From Rhizobium cauense (GTDB lineage: Bacteria; Pseudomonadota; Alphaproteobacteria; Rhizobiales; Rhizobiaceae), in assembly GCF_019511525.1 (NCBI RefSeq), contig NZ_JAEUAT010000020.1, positions 62,001 to 126,000 on the forward strand: a DNA stretch of 64,000 nucleotides, read 5' to 3'. The position numbers and the translations under genes are program-made. How positions within the stretch are numbered: position 1 is the first letter of the stretch; each line of letters opens with the position of its first letter. Shown here one piece after another: positions 18,601 to 26,967 of the stretch. The notes below the pieces were generated by a model. The model did no database searches. It had not been told where the DNA came from and was given only the letters and a program-made list of their open reading frames with translations.

Positions 18601-19561
18601 GAACTGGACTTGGGCGAGCCCGCAATGGACGGAGTATACCGGCCAGCGCGAAGAAGACAGTCATGGCTTCGGGTGGCTTGAGCCTGTGCATGCTGATGAT
18701 CGCGACAGGGCAAAGACGAGTTGGTCCGAAGCTCTCGAAACGGGCGGGTTCGAGGTCGAATACCGCATCCGCCATGCTGGCACGAGCACCTATCGCTGGT
18801 TTCACACCCGCGCCACGCCGGTGCGGAACTCGCAAGGCACGATTGTTGAATGGCTCGGCACGTCAACTGACGTTGACGATATACGTGGCCTTCACAAGAG
18901 ACAGGAAGTGCTGGTTGCCGAGCTTCAGCACAGGACGCGCAATCTCATGGGCGTTATCCGTTCAGTAGCTGATAACACCGCTCAAAGAAGCATCGATCTT
19001 GGTGACTTCAAGAGGCGTTTCAATGATCGTCTGGAGGCGCTCGCCCGAGTTCAAGGTCTACTGTCGCGCCTGAATGAGCATGACCGCGTCACCTTCGATG
19101 AGCTCATCAAAGGTGAACTTGGAGCGATGGATGGTGCCGTTGATCGTGTCCTGCTTGAAGGTCCCGAGGGGATTCGGTTGCGGTCATCGACCGTCCAGAC
19201 GCTTGCGATGGCGCTCCATGAGCTGGCAACCAACGCCGTCAAATACGGCGCTCTCAGCCAGAGCAGCGGCGAACTCGCCGTTCGGTGGGCGTTGCAGCAC
19301 TCGGACGGGAGCGATCAGCCGTGGCTGCACATCGATTGGCAGGAGAGGGGCGTCTCGATGCCGCCAGCAGACGCACCGCCAGCTGGAACCGGCCAAGGTC
19401 GCGAGCTGATCGAAAACGCCTTGCCTTATCAGCTCAAGGCCAAAACTACCTTCGCGCTCGGTACAGACGGCGTGCGCTGCACGATTTTGATCCCAGTCTC
19501 CACCAGCGCGAGCTCGCACGGCGAGGACGGTAGCAGGCACGACGGATCGGCCTCGGTCTGA
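15608..19561 (+). CDS. CheB-CheR-PAS hybrid HWE histidine kinase
   Basis: 1317 aa; ATG 15608 chosen (GAGGTGAG 8 nt upstream; GTG 15605 is alternative). Domains in order: CheB methylesterase (about 15-195; GASAGG, LHLSP, GSDGAL), CheR methyltransferase (about 210-475; VGCATGEEAYS and SCRNLLIY), a long coiled coil (about 640-730; repeated ELxxxNEEL), three PAS/PAC modules (about 730-1095), and a C-terminal HWE kinase (ELQHRTRN phospho-His, HELATNAVKYGAL N-box, DWQERG). It is a membrane-free sensor integrating methylation-type domains with phosphotransfer. Signal and partner regulator are unknown; the orphan CheB directly upstream is a likely partner. Length and domain order are typical of Rhizobiales and Sphingomonadales versions. 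Confidence 0.9.
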   Translation: MTDDDFLIPASRKHVPVCAIGASAGGVAALQDLFRNLPSDLGLAYVIILHLSPDEPSALSEVLAQHTRMPVRPIEASPTLRANCVYVIPPDRELVVDGDNVTARPFTEPRAKRAPIDMFFRSIAAARGDGIAMVLSGAGSDGALGVTAVKEAGGVIMVQDPSEAAFPSMPQSAIETGAVDFIAPLARLAEHLIEVAHSKEAVRSLDMIGAANDLRRIVALLRTRTGHDFSGYKRATVMRRVIRRMQVCRKDTLADYADYLLTTPEEAQNLFSDLLISVTTFFRDEHAFEAMARQVMKPLVDVADRQTEESIRIWVVGCATGEEAYSVAILLHEEMSRQKMKIPFQIFATDLDEEALTTAREGRYPRAIEADVSQERLARFFIDDGTHFRVRKELRESVLFAKHSILKEPPFMRLDVISCRNLLIYLERSLQAQVCSIFHYGLKPGRYLFLGSAETADVATDLFAPVDRQARIYSARPQSSHLLPILPQFAAPEQVSHTERSASVGTERAALPAALHVAALEHNAPASALVDDGQNIIHLSPTAGRFIFHSAGPISRLLPAVVRPELRLDLRLALSRAIDQGEPTTTLPTVVTFDQQRRRISMNVTPVTNEAQRATQALIFFLDGGEVQDGEEPDVVPEARPDEVRRLYAELKAAQEALLVSRTGQESSMQELRAANEELQSMNEEYRSTAEELETSKEELQSINEELHTVNAELKSKLESISAAHSDLQNLSAATEIGTLFLDADMRIKMFTSPVAELFNITRHDIGRAITDFTHQLNYDDIQEDAGKVLKDLIPIEREVGSRRGQRYAMRLRPYRTVEDRIDGTVVTFVDISERARVEAALRESEERLRQFGEASQDILWIRDAETLQWEYLTPAFEAIYGLDREAALRGDNMVGWLELIVPEDRERAAANLQRVREGEWVTFEYRIQRPADGAIRWLRNTDFPIKDDAGRVVHIGGIGHDVTEIKETEQALAAAEQRQRALLEGIPQLVWRAVDGGNWTWASPQWTEYTGQREEDSHGFGWLEPVHADDRDRAKTSWSEALETGGFEVEYRIRHAGTSTYRWFHTRATPVRNSQGTIVEWLGTSTDVDDIRGLHKRQEVLVAELQHRTRNLMGVIRSVADNTAQRSIDLGDFKRRFNDRLEALARVQGLLSRLNEHDRVTFDELIKGELGAMDGAVDRVLLEGPEGIRLRSSTVQTLAMALHELATNAVKYGALSQSSGELAVRWALQHSDGSDQPWLHIDWQERGVSMPPADAPPAGTGQGRELIENALPYQLKAKTTFALGTDGVRCTILIPVSTSASSHGEDGSRHDGSASV

Positions 19562-19671
19562 ACGCGGGCAGCCTCAGGCCAGCGGGGGGAGTTTTTGAAA
19601 TCAGGCGGTGGGCGATGCCCACAGGGTAGCTCTGAGGTCAGGTTGCAGAGAGAGTTCGTAGGAGTGCTTGG

Positions 19672-20121
19672 CTATGTTTTTTCCCTCGGAACGATGCTGA
19701 TATTGCCGCTTACCTCGAGGATTGCGAACTTTATGTCTGCAACTTTCTGGATTCCTTCTTGGCTGCGGGCGGCTTCCATGACGTCCTCGTGATCGAGGCG
19801 GCATCCGCGTAGTGCCCGCTCGTCGTAGCTCCCGTCGGTTACAAGCACGGTCGGAACTCCGTCTATCACATGCGCTGCCTTTGGTGACCATCGCTTAACG
19901 TAGGACAAGGCAATATCCGTCGTAAACAGCGTCAAGATCAGAAGTATGGCGTTTGTTATGGAGAAATCCTCGCCGAGCATAGCCTGTTGGGTTGTCTCTG
20001 AAATGACGAGAACGATCACAAGATCGAAAGGTGTCATCTGAGCCAGCGTGCGCCGGCCAGAGAGCCTGATGATGACCAGGAGCGTGAAGTAGATCGCGAA
20101 ACCGCGAATGACAGCGTCCAT
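19672..20121 (-). CDS. DUF421 (YetF-like) membrane protein
   Basis: 149 aa. Two to three hydrophobic segments (residues about 5-20, 32-50, 60-75) are followed by a cytoplasmic DUF421 domain with KRWSPKAAHVIDGVPTVLV. YetF-like proteins are membrane proteins of uncertain function, often in general-stress regulons. It ends a minus-strand row of small genes: GlsB-like, then a single-pass protein, then this, with 5- and 12-nt gaps. Family assignment is good; function is unknown. Confidence 0.85.
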   Translation of the reverse strand: MDAVIRGFAIYFTLLVIIRLSGRRTLAQMTPFDLVIVLVISETTQQAMLGEDFSITNAILLILTLFTTDIALSYVKRWSPKAAHVIDGVPTVLVTDGSYDERALRGCRLDHEDVMEAARSQEGIQKVADIKFAILEVSGNISIVPREKT

Positions 20122-20133
20122 GCTTTTCCCTCC

Positions 20134-20628
20134 CTACGGCAACACAAGGATAGAGCGTTCGACAACCTCGCCTTCGAAGCCGAAAGTCATCCTTTGAAGC
20201 CCAGGCTTTTGTGTCTGCAGGCGCAGCGTCACTCTTGTAGGTTTGGATTGTCCGCCGGGAAAAACATAACCCGTAAGCCCATCCCTGACCAGCGTGACCT
20301 TCTGTGGCGGCTCGATCCTCTCGACAGAGAGTGCGTCGAAGAAGCGGCTGTCCACAAAGAAGATGTGATCTCCTGATGAGGAAGCGAACGTGAGTTTCAG
20401 ATCATCAGGTGCATTCCAGCGGGTTATGAAAGGATAGTCAATTTGCCCCCCTCGAGACTGGATGCTCGCCCGAGATAGGAAGCCACCGCGACCGAAAGCT
20501 CCAAGAAGACATGCGACGAGGATCACCGCAAAGATCGCCCACGCGATACGCTGGGCGAACCACATTCTGCGCTGAAAAGGGCCGTGATCCTCAACACCCT
20601 CTGGGAGAGGGGATTGTTTTACGCTCAT
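20134..20628 (-). CDS. Single-pass membrane protein of unknown function
   Basis: 164 aa. A short cytoplasmic N-terminus is followed by one transmembrane helix (about residues 28-46) and a soluble extracytoplasmic domain rich in beta-type sequence, without lipobox. I do not recognise the family. It sits 5 nt downstream of the GlsB-like gene and 12 nt upstream of the DUF421 gene, so all three are probably one mRNA; this suggests an envelope stress role. The reading frame is long, intact and well positioned. Confidence 0.75.
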   Translation of the reverse strand: MSVKQSPLPEGVEDHGPFQRRMWFAQRIAWAIFAVILVACLLGAFGRGGFLSRASIQSRGGQIDYPFITRWNAPDDLKLTFASSSGDHIFFVDSRFFDALSVERIEPPQKVTLVRDGLTGYVFPGGQSKPTRVTLRLQTQKPGLQRMTFGFEGEVVERSILVLP

Positions 20629-20633
20629 TCGCT

Positions 20634-20885
20634 TCAGCGCCTAAACATTCGGCCTATTGCGATGAGGATGCAGGCCCCTACGAAACCGGCAATCAAGTAG
20701 CCAAGCCAACCACCAAGGACAATGCCGAAGATCGAAAGAATTGCATTGGCAACGATAGCTCCGACGATGCCAAGGAGAATATTCATGATGACGCCCATAT
20801 TGGACTTCATAAATTGCTCAGCTAGCCACCCTGCGATACCTCCGATGATGATCGCGGCGATCCAGCCGATACCTGCCTGTTCCAT
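20634..20885 (-). CDS. GlsB/YeaQ/YmgE family stress membrane protein
   Basis: 83 aa. Nearly all hydrophobic, glycine-rich: IGWIAAIIIGGIAGWLAE and a GILLGIVGAIVANAIL-type stretch give three membrane helices, ending in a basic RMFRR tail. This is the transglycosylase-associated/YeaQ family, induced by stress in many bacteria; no enzyme activity is established. It heads a three-gene minus-strand cluster. Confidence 0.88.
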   Translation of the reverse strand: MEQAGIGWIAAIIIGGIAGWLAEQFMKSNMGVIMNILLGIVGAIVANAILSIFGIVLGGWLGYLIAGFVGACILIAIGRMFRR

Positions 20886-20985
20886 GTGTCATCTCCTGAT
20901 CAAGTCATTGACGATGAAGATGAACTAGCGTCAGATCAGGGATCGTCAATGTCCAGCGACCAGGCTGAGACGACCAGGAACAGCT

Positions 20986-21306
20986 CTAGAGGTTCCCTTT
21001 CACCTCGCGATCTGCCGAGGGATCTAATACCGCCTCGAGCAGGAAGAGCTGCGATTGATCGCCAGACCTGGCAAAGCACGTATTCAGCTGACAGCAAATC
21101 CCGTTCGTCATGAGCAGGGCGCGTAGGACCCCGTGAATTGCAACAACTCTATGCAAACCTGAGGCGATGACTGCGTTTCGAAAGCATAGAATGAGCTCGC
21201 TGCGCGTGTCATAGGAAAGGAAGGCTCTGCCAGCGCCACTGGCGATCGGTTCGCCCGGTTTAGCTACGAGGTCTTCCCGCTGAAGACATGTGGACGGCTC
21301 TTGCAT
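20986..21306 (-). CDS. Hypothetical protein, 106 aa, weak
   Basis: Open frame of 106 aa from ATG 21306. Sequence is partly hydrophobic with several Cys and no recognised domain; codon choice looks compatible with coding. The upstream ribosome-binding site is poor. It lies between two same-strand small genes, so it could belong to the same run. I cannot exclude a chance ORF. Confidence 0.35.
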   Translation of the reverse strand: MQEPSTCLQREDLVAKPGEPIASGAGRAFLSYDTRSELILCFRNAVIASGLHRVVAIHGVLRALLMTNGICCQLNTCFARSGDQSQLFLLEAVLDPSADREVKGNL

Positions 21307-21326
21307 CCACCAGAGCCAGTCAGATT

Positions 21327-21503
21327 CTACTTTTCGCGCAAAGTTTGGTCGCCACTGGCAATGCGTAACTTGCGGAGTCGCATGTTCTTCTCCTCGCGGA
21401 CGCGACGTTCTTCTTCAGCCGCGTCGGCCGCGACCTTGTTCGTGTGTTCGAAGGCAGCCGCGCGTTGTTGCACTGTCAGGGTCCTTTTGAGCCTGCTCAC
21501 CAT
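21327..21503 (-). CDS. Small charged hypothetical protein (58 aa)
   Basis: 58 aa, ATG 21503 to TAG 21327. Highly charged, Ala/Arg/Glu-rich, predicted helical or coiled-coil over its whole length (AADAAEEERRVREEKNMRLR), no membrane segment. I do not recognise the family; small charged proteins of this kind are frequent in rhizobia. Start chosen because it is the only ATG before the helix. Coding status moderately likely. Confidence 0.5.
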   Translation of the reverse strand: MVSRLKRTLTVQQRAAAFEHTNKVAADAAEEERRVREEKNMRLRKLRIASGDQTLREK

Positions 21504-21768
21504 AACTGATCATCCTTGGGTGTTTCGCTCTATATGGTTGGACCGGGAAACTCCTTCAATGTCGTGCATATTAGAGTCCGCTAGCGTACTGGCTGCGGTA
21601 CGTCGTTGGCGAACGAAGACCAACATCCCATCTAAGGTCTGCACCCCTACCGCGTAATCCCCGGGTACAGAGGTCCGCCGGCGGCAGCGTCATGGCGGGT
21701 TCGGCGTGAGAGCGCTACTCCCGTCAAAGTGTCGGGCGCGACCTGGAACAGTTTTGCTTAGGAAGACT

Positions 21769-22368
21769 ATGGGCGCCGAAGAACACCTTATAATCTGTCT
21801 CCATGGCATCGGCGCCTCCGGGACCCAACTCATGCCGCTTGCGAACTCCTGGCGCAGCAGCATGCCAAACACCCGCTTCGCCACACCGGATGCGCCGATG
21901 CATCACTGGAGAGGTCGTCAGTGGTTTTCTACTGAGGGCAATCCGCTCGACCAGGCGTGTATCCAAACCGCGCGCGAAGCATTCGATGCGTTGATCAAGA
22001 AGATCGTCGACGTCCAAGGGTTTTCCAATGCTCATGACAGGGTCGCCTTCGTTGGGGTTTCCCAGGGAGCGATTGTTGCGCTCGATGCAGTAGCCTCCGG
22101 ACGATGGAAGGTTGGCGCTCTCGTATCCTTCGCTGGCCTTCTTCCACCCCAGCAGATCTCGGCCGCGTACAGACAAACGTCGATCCTTCTCGTACACGGG
22201 CAGGACGATGCGACAATCCCTGCTGCCGCCTCGACGCTTGCGGCAGCTCAACTACAGGCCGCGGGCTTTAGCGTAGAGCTAAGCGTCGAGCCTGGGGTGG
22301 GGCACACGGTATCGGCTTCAGGCGCTGGAAGGGCGCTCGCCTTTTTAAAACGGACGCTCGAGAAGTAG
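21769..22368 (+). CDS. Phospholipase/carboxylesterase family alpha/beta hydrolase
   Basis: 199 aa from ATG 21769 (AGGA five bases upstream); a longer frame begins at 21706 but without a ribosome-binding site. Alpha/beta-hydrolase signatures: LHGIGASGTQL oxyanion loop, nucleophile Ser in GVSQG, Asp in GQDDATIP and His in GVGHTVS. This matches the serine carboxylesterase/acyl-protein thioesterase group (about 200-220 aa), cytoplasmic. Substrate unknown. It stands alone, transcribed away from the small-gene cluster. Confidence 0.85.
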   Translation: MGAEEHLIICLHGIGASGTQLMPLANSWRSSMPNTRFATPDAPMHHWRGRQWFSTEGNPLDQACIQTAREAFDALIKKIVDVQGFSNAHDRVAFVGVSQGAIVALDAVASGRWKVGALVSFAGLLPPQQISAAYRQTSILLVHGQDDATIPAAASTLAAAQLQAAGFSVELSVEPGVGHTVSASGAGRALAFLKRTLEK

Positions 22369-22593
22369 CATGTCGTCGCCATATGCGGTCCCGGCCCTCG
22401 CGATCGGGGCCTTGAGCGTCGGTGGACGCTCTCATAACGTGCGATCGAATGGCTTTTCCGGGACCACGCAAACCTCCAGCCGTTGCACGGTGTACCCGCG
22501 CAAGATCCTCCGGAATCTTTTTGCTCCATGCCTGATGTCTCTCTGGAACCTTTTCCACGACGATCGGTTCGCCTCGACAGGAAAGGAGCCCTC

Positions 22594-22794
22594 ATGAGTA
22601 ACGCCAGCGACAAGTCAACCAACGCACCGGCCCCCACGCCGACGTGGAAGCCGAGCCCGCCGGAAATGGAACTGGAGCCGATCCCTTTGCCGGATCAGTC
22701 GGATGGATCCGACACCGAACAAACGGAGCGGCCGCCGGCTCGGAGCGGCCAGTCCGATAATGCCGGGAAGCCCGACAAGGACCGAGCGAGCTGA
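22594..22794 (+). CDS. Disordered Pro-rich small protein
   Basis: 66 aa, ATG 22594 with AAAGGAG seven bases upstream. Composition is Pro/Ser/Asp-rich, almost no hydrophobic core, so predicted to be intrinsically disordered. No domain recognised. The good ribosome-binding site and position suggest a real gene; function unknown. Confidence 0.5.
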   Translation: MSNASDKSTNAPAPTPTWKPSPPEMELEPIPLPDQSDGSDTEQTERPPARSGQSDNAGKPDKDRAS

Positions 22795-23138
22795 CAGGCG
22801 GGTCCTCCTTTCGAAGGGCACGCTCCGGAGTAGACGCATCGCGCCGCGAGCTGGCTTGCGCACGGCTGTCTCTCAGTGCAGGAAGCTGAAACGGCAAGCC
22901 CAGCGGATCACATTCCATGTCCTTGATCCAAAAGTAGTGGAGACATTCCTGAGCGTCGCCTGCCAGTGGAGCGAAGAAGGCGAGACGGCGGCCAATAGGC
23001 AATGCTGACGAGATCGCTCGGATCCAAAACGCGAAAGCACTAACGACACATCGCCCGAGCCGCCCGCGGTGGTGAAAGGCTGGGATGGGCTCCACGATGC
23101 AGTCGGCTTTTGCGCAAGAACGCAGCAGCGGTTTTTAA
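22795..23138. other. Gap without recognisable gene
   Basis: About 340 nt between the disordered small protein and the hairpin after paoC. The frames here look like antisense or chance frames; I see no domain or convincing start site. Confidence 0.4.
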
Positions 23139-23170
23139 CGGGTGGGCGGCTGCACTCGAGCCGCCACCCG
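23139..23170 (-). terminator. Strong hairpin after paoC
   Basis: Inverted repeat with arms CGGGTGGGCGGCT (23139-23151) and AGCCGCCACCCG (23159-23170), one bulged G and a 7-nt loop, 8 nt past the paoC stop. No U-run follows, so it may be a 3'-end stabiliser or a factor-dependent terminator. Confidence 0.5.
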
Positions 23171-23177
23171 GTTCTAC

Positions 23178-25376
23178 TCAAGCCACGTCTGGCAGCCCGC
23201 TGATCAGCTTGTCCAACGTAACAGGATAGTGCCTCACCCTCACGCCGGTGGCGTTGAAGATCGCGTTCGCGACGGCCGCGGAAACGCCACAGAGACCCAA
23301 TTCTCCTACACCCTTAGCCTTCAAAGGGGATGACATCGGGTCCGCCTCGTCCATGAAGATGACCTCCTGATGAGGGATGTCGGCATGCACCGGAACTTCA
23401 TACCCAGCGAGGTCATGGTTGACGAAGAAGCCGCGACGCGTATCGACCGCCAGTTCTTCGGACAACGCTCCGCCTACCCCCATGGTCATCGCTCCGATCA
23501 CCTGACTGCGGGCTGTGATTGGGTTTAGGATACGACCAGCCGCGCACACGGCGAGCATTCGCCGGATTCGAGTTTCCCCGGTGGCTATGTCCACGCCCAC
23601 TTCGACGAAATGTGCGCCAAAGGTGGATTGTTGATGGGTCTCGCTCAAGTCGCCCCACTCCATGCCGTCCTCCCCCGAAAGACCGTCCGGACCTGCAGCG
23701 TCCGCAAGCGCTACCGAACGATTGCCGGACCGCACCTGGCCGTTCTCAAAGACGACGTCGTCGGTGTTGAACCCGAGCTTCTGAGCGATAGCCTCGCGAA
23801 GTTTGACGCAGGCCGCATAGACCCCCGAGGTGGAACAGTTCGCACCAAATTGTCCACCGGAACCCGCAGAAACGGGAAAACGGGAATCTCCGAGTTGTAC
23901 AGCGACCCGATCAACCGGCAGTCCAAGCATTTCAGCCGCGGTCTGCGCAATGATTGTGTAGCTGCCAGTCCCGATGTCCGTCATATCGGTTTCCACCGTG
24001 ACGGTGCCATCTTGTCCCAGACGTACACGTGCGGCGGATGGTAAAAGCAGGTTGTTTCGGAACGCGGCCGCCACACCCAAACCGATGAGCCAGTTCCCTT
24101 CCCGCCGCAAACCGGGCTTACCGCGCTTGCTCCAACCGAAACGCTCCGCACCAAGCTTGAGACATCCGACAAGGTTCCTCTGCGAGAAGGGGCGCTCGGG
24201 TTTTTCCGGGTCGACCTGAGTGTCATTGAGAATGCGGAACTCTACAGGATCAATTCCGAGTTTCTCGGCCATCTCATCAATAGCAATTTCAAGCGCCATC
24301 AGGCCGGGGGCTTCACCTGGAGCCCGCATAGCATTGCCTTCCGGCAAATGCAGGGTCGCCAACCGCATGGCGGTCATCCGATTTTGTCCCGCATATAGCA
24401 AACGTGTCTGGTTTACCGCGGTCTCCAGCTGACCGCCAGGCTGGTCGCCCGACCAGCTTTCATGAGCGATTGCCGTTATCTTCCCATCACGGCCCGCGCC
24501 AATTCGAATGCGTTGGATCGTGGCTGGACGGTGTGTCGTATTGTTCGAAATGAAAGGCCGTGGAAGCGCTACCTTAACCGGTCTACCCGCAGCCTTCGCT
24601 CCAAAAGCAGCAAGCACGGCATCAGCTCTCAGAAATAGCTTTCCGCCAAATCCACCGCCGATAAACGGCGACATGAGATGAATGTCGTCTTTGTCGATAC
24701 CGAGGGTCGTGGCAAGGTCGGACCGCCACCAGTCGATCATTTGGCTGGACGTCCAAACAGTCAGCTTTTCATTATCCCAGGCCGCAATGGATGCATGGGG
24801 CTCCATCATGGAATGCGATTGATCCGGCGTAGCGTAATTCTCGTCCAAGGTCACTTGTGCGGCTTTGAACGCGCCGTCGAAATCGCCAACGGCAGTATCA
24901 GGCTGCTGTTTCTCGTCCGGCTTAACCGCCGTGTCCTTGGCGGCCTTCAGATCGAAACTGCCGTCCGAGACTTCGTAGTCGATCTTGATCAGGGAGGCTG
25001 CGGCGCGGGCCTGCTCAAACGTCTCGGCAACCACGACAGCGACCGCCTGATGGTAATGCTGAACTTCATCACCGCCAAACAGGTTTGCCGTGTTGAATTT
25101 TCCCTTTTCGCGTTTCCCAACGTCTAGCGCAGTTACAACGCTGATTACGCCTGGAGCCTTTTTCGCCTTGCTTGAGTCGATTGAGCGGATACGACCCTTC
25201 GCGATCGAGGCTCCTAGTGGATACCCGTAAGCGTAAGGAATGTTTGGGTCGTGCCATTCGTAAGCGTACATCGCCCGTCCAGTTGTCTTGAGCTGGCCGT
25301 CGATACGGGGGATGGGCTGTCCAACGACCTTCATCTGATCAATTGGGTTTTGGGTAGCAGGTTTGTCGAATTTCAT
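23178..25376 (-). CDS. paoC: Periplasmic aldehyde oxidoreductase molybdopterin subunit PaoC
   Basis: 732 aa, the same length as E. coli PaoC. Xanthine-dehydrogenase-family Mo-binding subunit: GGFGGK, RAPGEAP and the C-terminal KGVGELG containing the catalytic Glu are present. It holds the Mo cofactor (a cytosine dinucleotide form in E. coli) and oxidises aldehydes to carboxylic acids. The protein has no signal of its own; in E. coli the folded ABC complex is exported by the Tat signal of PaoA. Third gene of the operon, 5 nt after paoB. Confidence is high for the family; substrate range is not set by sequence. Confidence 0.9.
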   Translation of the reverse strand: MKFDKPATQNPIDQMKVVGQPIPRIDGQLKTTGRAMYAYEWHDPNIPYAYGYPLGASIAKGRIRSIDSSKAKKAPGVISVVTALDVGKREKGKFNTANLFGGDEVQHYHQAVAVVVAETFEQARAAASLIKIDYEVSDGSFDLKAAKDTAVKPDEKQQPDTAVGDFDGAFKAAQVTLDENYATPDQSHSMMEPHASIAAWDNEKLTVWTSSQMIDWWRSDLATTLGIDKDDIHLMSPFIGGGFGGKLFLRADAVLAAFGAKAAGRPVKVALPRPFISNNTTHRPATIQRIRIGAGRDGKITAIAHESWSGDQPGGQLETAVNQTRLLYAGQNRMTAMRLATLHLPEGNAMRAPGEAPGLMALEIAIDEMAEKLGIDPVEFRILNDTQVDPEKPERPFSQRNLVGCLKLGAERFGWSKRGKPGLRREGNWLIGLGVAAAFRNNLLLPSAARVRLGQDGTVTVETDMTDIGTGSYTIIAQTAAEMLGLPVDRVAVQLGDSRFPVSAGSGGQFGANCSTSGVYAACVKLREAIAQKLGFNTDDVVFENGQVRSGNRSVALADAAGPDGLSGEDGMEWGDLSETHQQSTFGAHFVEVGVDIATGETRIRRMLAVCAAGRILNPITARSQVIGAMTMGVGGALSEELAVDTRRGFFVNHDLAGYEVPVHADIPHQEVIFMDEADPMSSPLKAKGVGELGLCGVSAAVANAIFNATGVRVRHYPVTLDKLISGLPDVA

Positions 25377-25381
25377 CGTTG

Positions 25382-26332
25382 TTATCCCCTTGCCTCGGCA
25401 ATCACCGCGCCAAGCGTCCTCTCGACGAGGTCGATCTTGAAGCGGTTCTGCTCGGTAGGACGTGCCTCAGCGAGTGCTTCGCTGGCCGCAGCTCTCGCGC
25501 CATCTTTTAGCTTCTCATCGCCAGGCGGCGTCCGCCATGGCTTATGAGCCACACCCCCGACGGCGAATTGGCCTGTCCCATCTGGTTGGATGACCGCCCC
25601 TATCGACACGAGCGCAAACGCATAGGAAGCCCGATCTCGTACCTTGCGGTAGATGTGCTTGCCTCCGATTGGAGGTGGCAAGGCGACTGCCGTAATGAAC
25701 TCACCCTGCTCGAGCGTTGTCTCGATGTGTGGTGTATCTCCCGGAAGTCGATGAAAATCCGCGATCGGTATCGAGCGCGTGCTGCCGTCAGCCTTTACGG
25801 TTTCCACCGTCGCGTCGAGTGCTCGAAGGGCAATGGCCATGTCACTTGGATGGGTGGCGATGCAGGAGTCGCTGCTGCCGACCACCGCGTGCTGACGTGA
25901 GAAGCCGCCGATCGCTGAGCATCCACTTCCCGGCTGTCGCTTGTTGCACGGCTGGTTGGTGTCATAGAAGTACGGACAGCGGGTCCGTTGCAGAAGGTTG
26001 CCTGCCGTGGTCGCCTTGTTTCGCAGCTGACCGGACGCGCCAGCTACCAAAGCGCGGGTGAGAAGGCCGTAATCGCGCCGAACTGTCTCATGACTGGCGA
26101 GGTCGGTGTTGCGAACCAGTGCGCCAATCCGAAGGCCGCCATTGGGCGTTGCTTCTACTTTATCCAGGCCGACACCATTGACATCAATGAGGTGTGTTGG
26201 CCGCTCGATTTCCAACTTCATCAGGTCTAGAAGGTTGGTGCCACCTGCGATAAATTTTGCCTCGGGGTTTGCTGCGGCAGCTTTGGCCGCTGCCTCGACA
26301 GTCGAGACTCGCTCGCAAGTAAACGCTCTCAT
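25382..26332 (-). CDS. paoB: Aldehyde oxidoreductase FAD/4Fe-4S subunit PaoB
   Basis: 316 aa (E. coli PaoB 318). FAD-binding domain of the CO-dehydrogenase family with KFIAGGTNLLDLMK. A Cys-rich loop RCPYFYDTNQPCNKRQPG followed by GCSAIGG, near residues 115-145, corresponds to the extra [4Fe-4S] site described in the E. coli enzyme. It transfers electrons from the Mo site toward the acceptor. The start overlaps the paoA stop by four bases. Confidence 0.89.
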   Translation of the reverse strand: MRAFTCERVSTVEAAAKAAAANPEAKFIAGGTNLLDLMKLEIERPTHLIDVNGVGLDKVEATPNGGLRIGALVRNTDLASHETVRRDYGLLTRALVAGASGQLRNKATTAGNLLQRTRCPYFYDTNQPCNKRQPGSGCSAIGGFSRQHAVVGSSDSCIATHPSDMAIALRALDATVETVKADGSTRSIPIADFHRLPGDTPHIETTLEQGEFITAVALPPPIGGKHIYRKVRDRASYAFALVSIGAVIQPDGTGQFAVGGVAHKPWRTPPGDEKLKDGARAAASEALAEARPTEQNRFKIDLVERTLGAVIAEARG

Positions 26333-26967
26333 GCCTGAATCCCCGCGACTTCCGAAATGGCATCAAGGATGTTCGAGTAAGCGCCGCAGCGACAGATATT
26401 GCCGCTCATCCGCTCTCTGATCTCCGACTTGTTCAATTCAGCCTGTGCCGAGAGGTCGGTAGTGACGTGGCTCGGGATATTGGACTTGATTTCCTCGAGG
26501 ACCGCCAGGGAGGAACAAATTTGTCCTGGCGTACAGTACCCGCACTGGAAACCGTCGTGTTTGACGAACGCGGCCTGCATGGGGTGCAAGTCCCCCGGCT
26601 GGCCGAGCCCTTCGATTGTCGTGATGTCGCCACCCTCGTGCATAACCGCAAGAGTGAGACAGGAATTGATGCGACGTCCGTCCACCATTACGGTGCACGC
26701 CCCACATTGACCGTGGTCGCAGCCTTTCTTTGTGCCGGTGAGATGGAGGTGCTCACGCAATGCGTCGAGTAACGTCGTTCGGTTGTCGACCTCCATATCT
26801 CGCATCTTGCCATTTACACTAAAGGAGACACTCGTCTTAAATTCCATTTCTTTCCTCGCGGACTGTGCCGCTGCTCCTCGCGCAGCGACTCCCGTGACCG
26901 CAATTGTTGCAGCCGAAGACACAAGTAAGTCCCGGCGTGAAAGTTCCAGATGTGAATGATTTCTCAT
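26329..26967 (-). CDS. paoA: Aldehyde oxidoreductase 2Fe-2S subunit PaoA, Tat-exported
   Basis: 212 aa from ATG 26967 (GGAG about eight bases upstream; ATG 26979 is possible). N-terminal twin-arginine signal LSRRDLLVSS followed by a hydrophobic Ala-rich core. The plant-ferredoxin type 2Fe-2S motif CDHGQCGACT and the second 2Fe-2S motif CGYCTPG with CRCG are both complete. The complex is predicted to be periplasmic. First gene of paoABC; no paoD-type maturation gene is seen within the window. Confidence 0.9.
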   Translation of the reverse strand: MRNHSHLELSRRDLLVSSAATIAVTGVAARGAAAQSARKEMEFKTSVSFSVNGKMRDMEVDNRTTLLDALREHLHLTGTKKGCDHGQCGACTVMVDGRRINSCLTLAVMHEGGDITTIEGLGQPGDLHPMQAAFVKHDGFQCGYCTPGQICSSLAVLEEIKSNIPSHVTTDLSAQAELNKSEIRERMSGNICRCGAYSNILDAISEVAGIQA

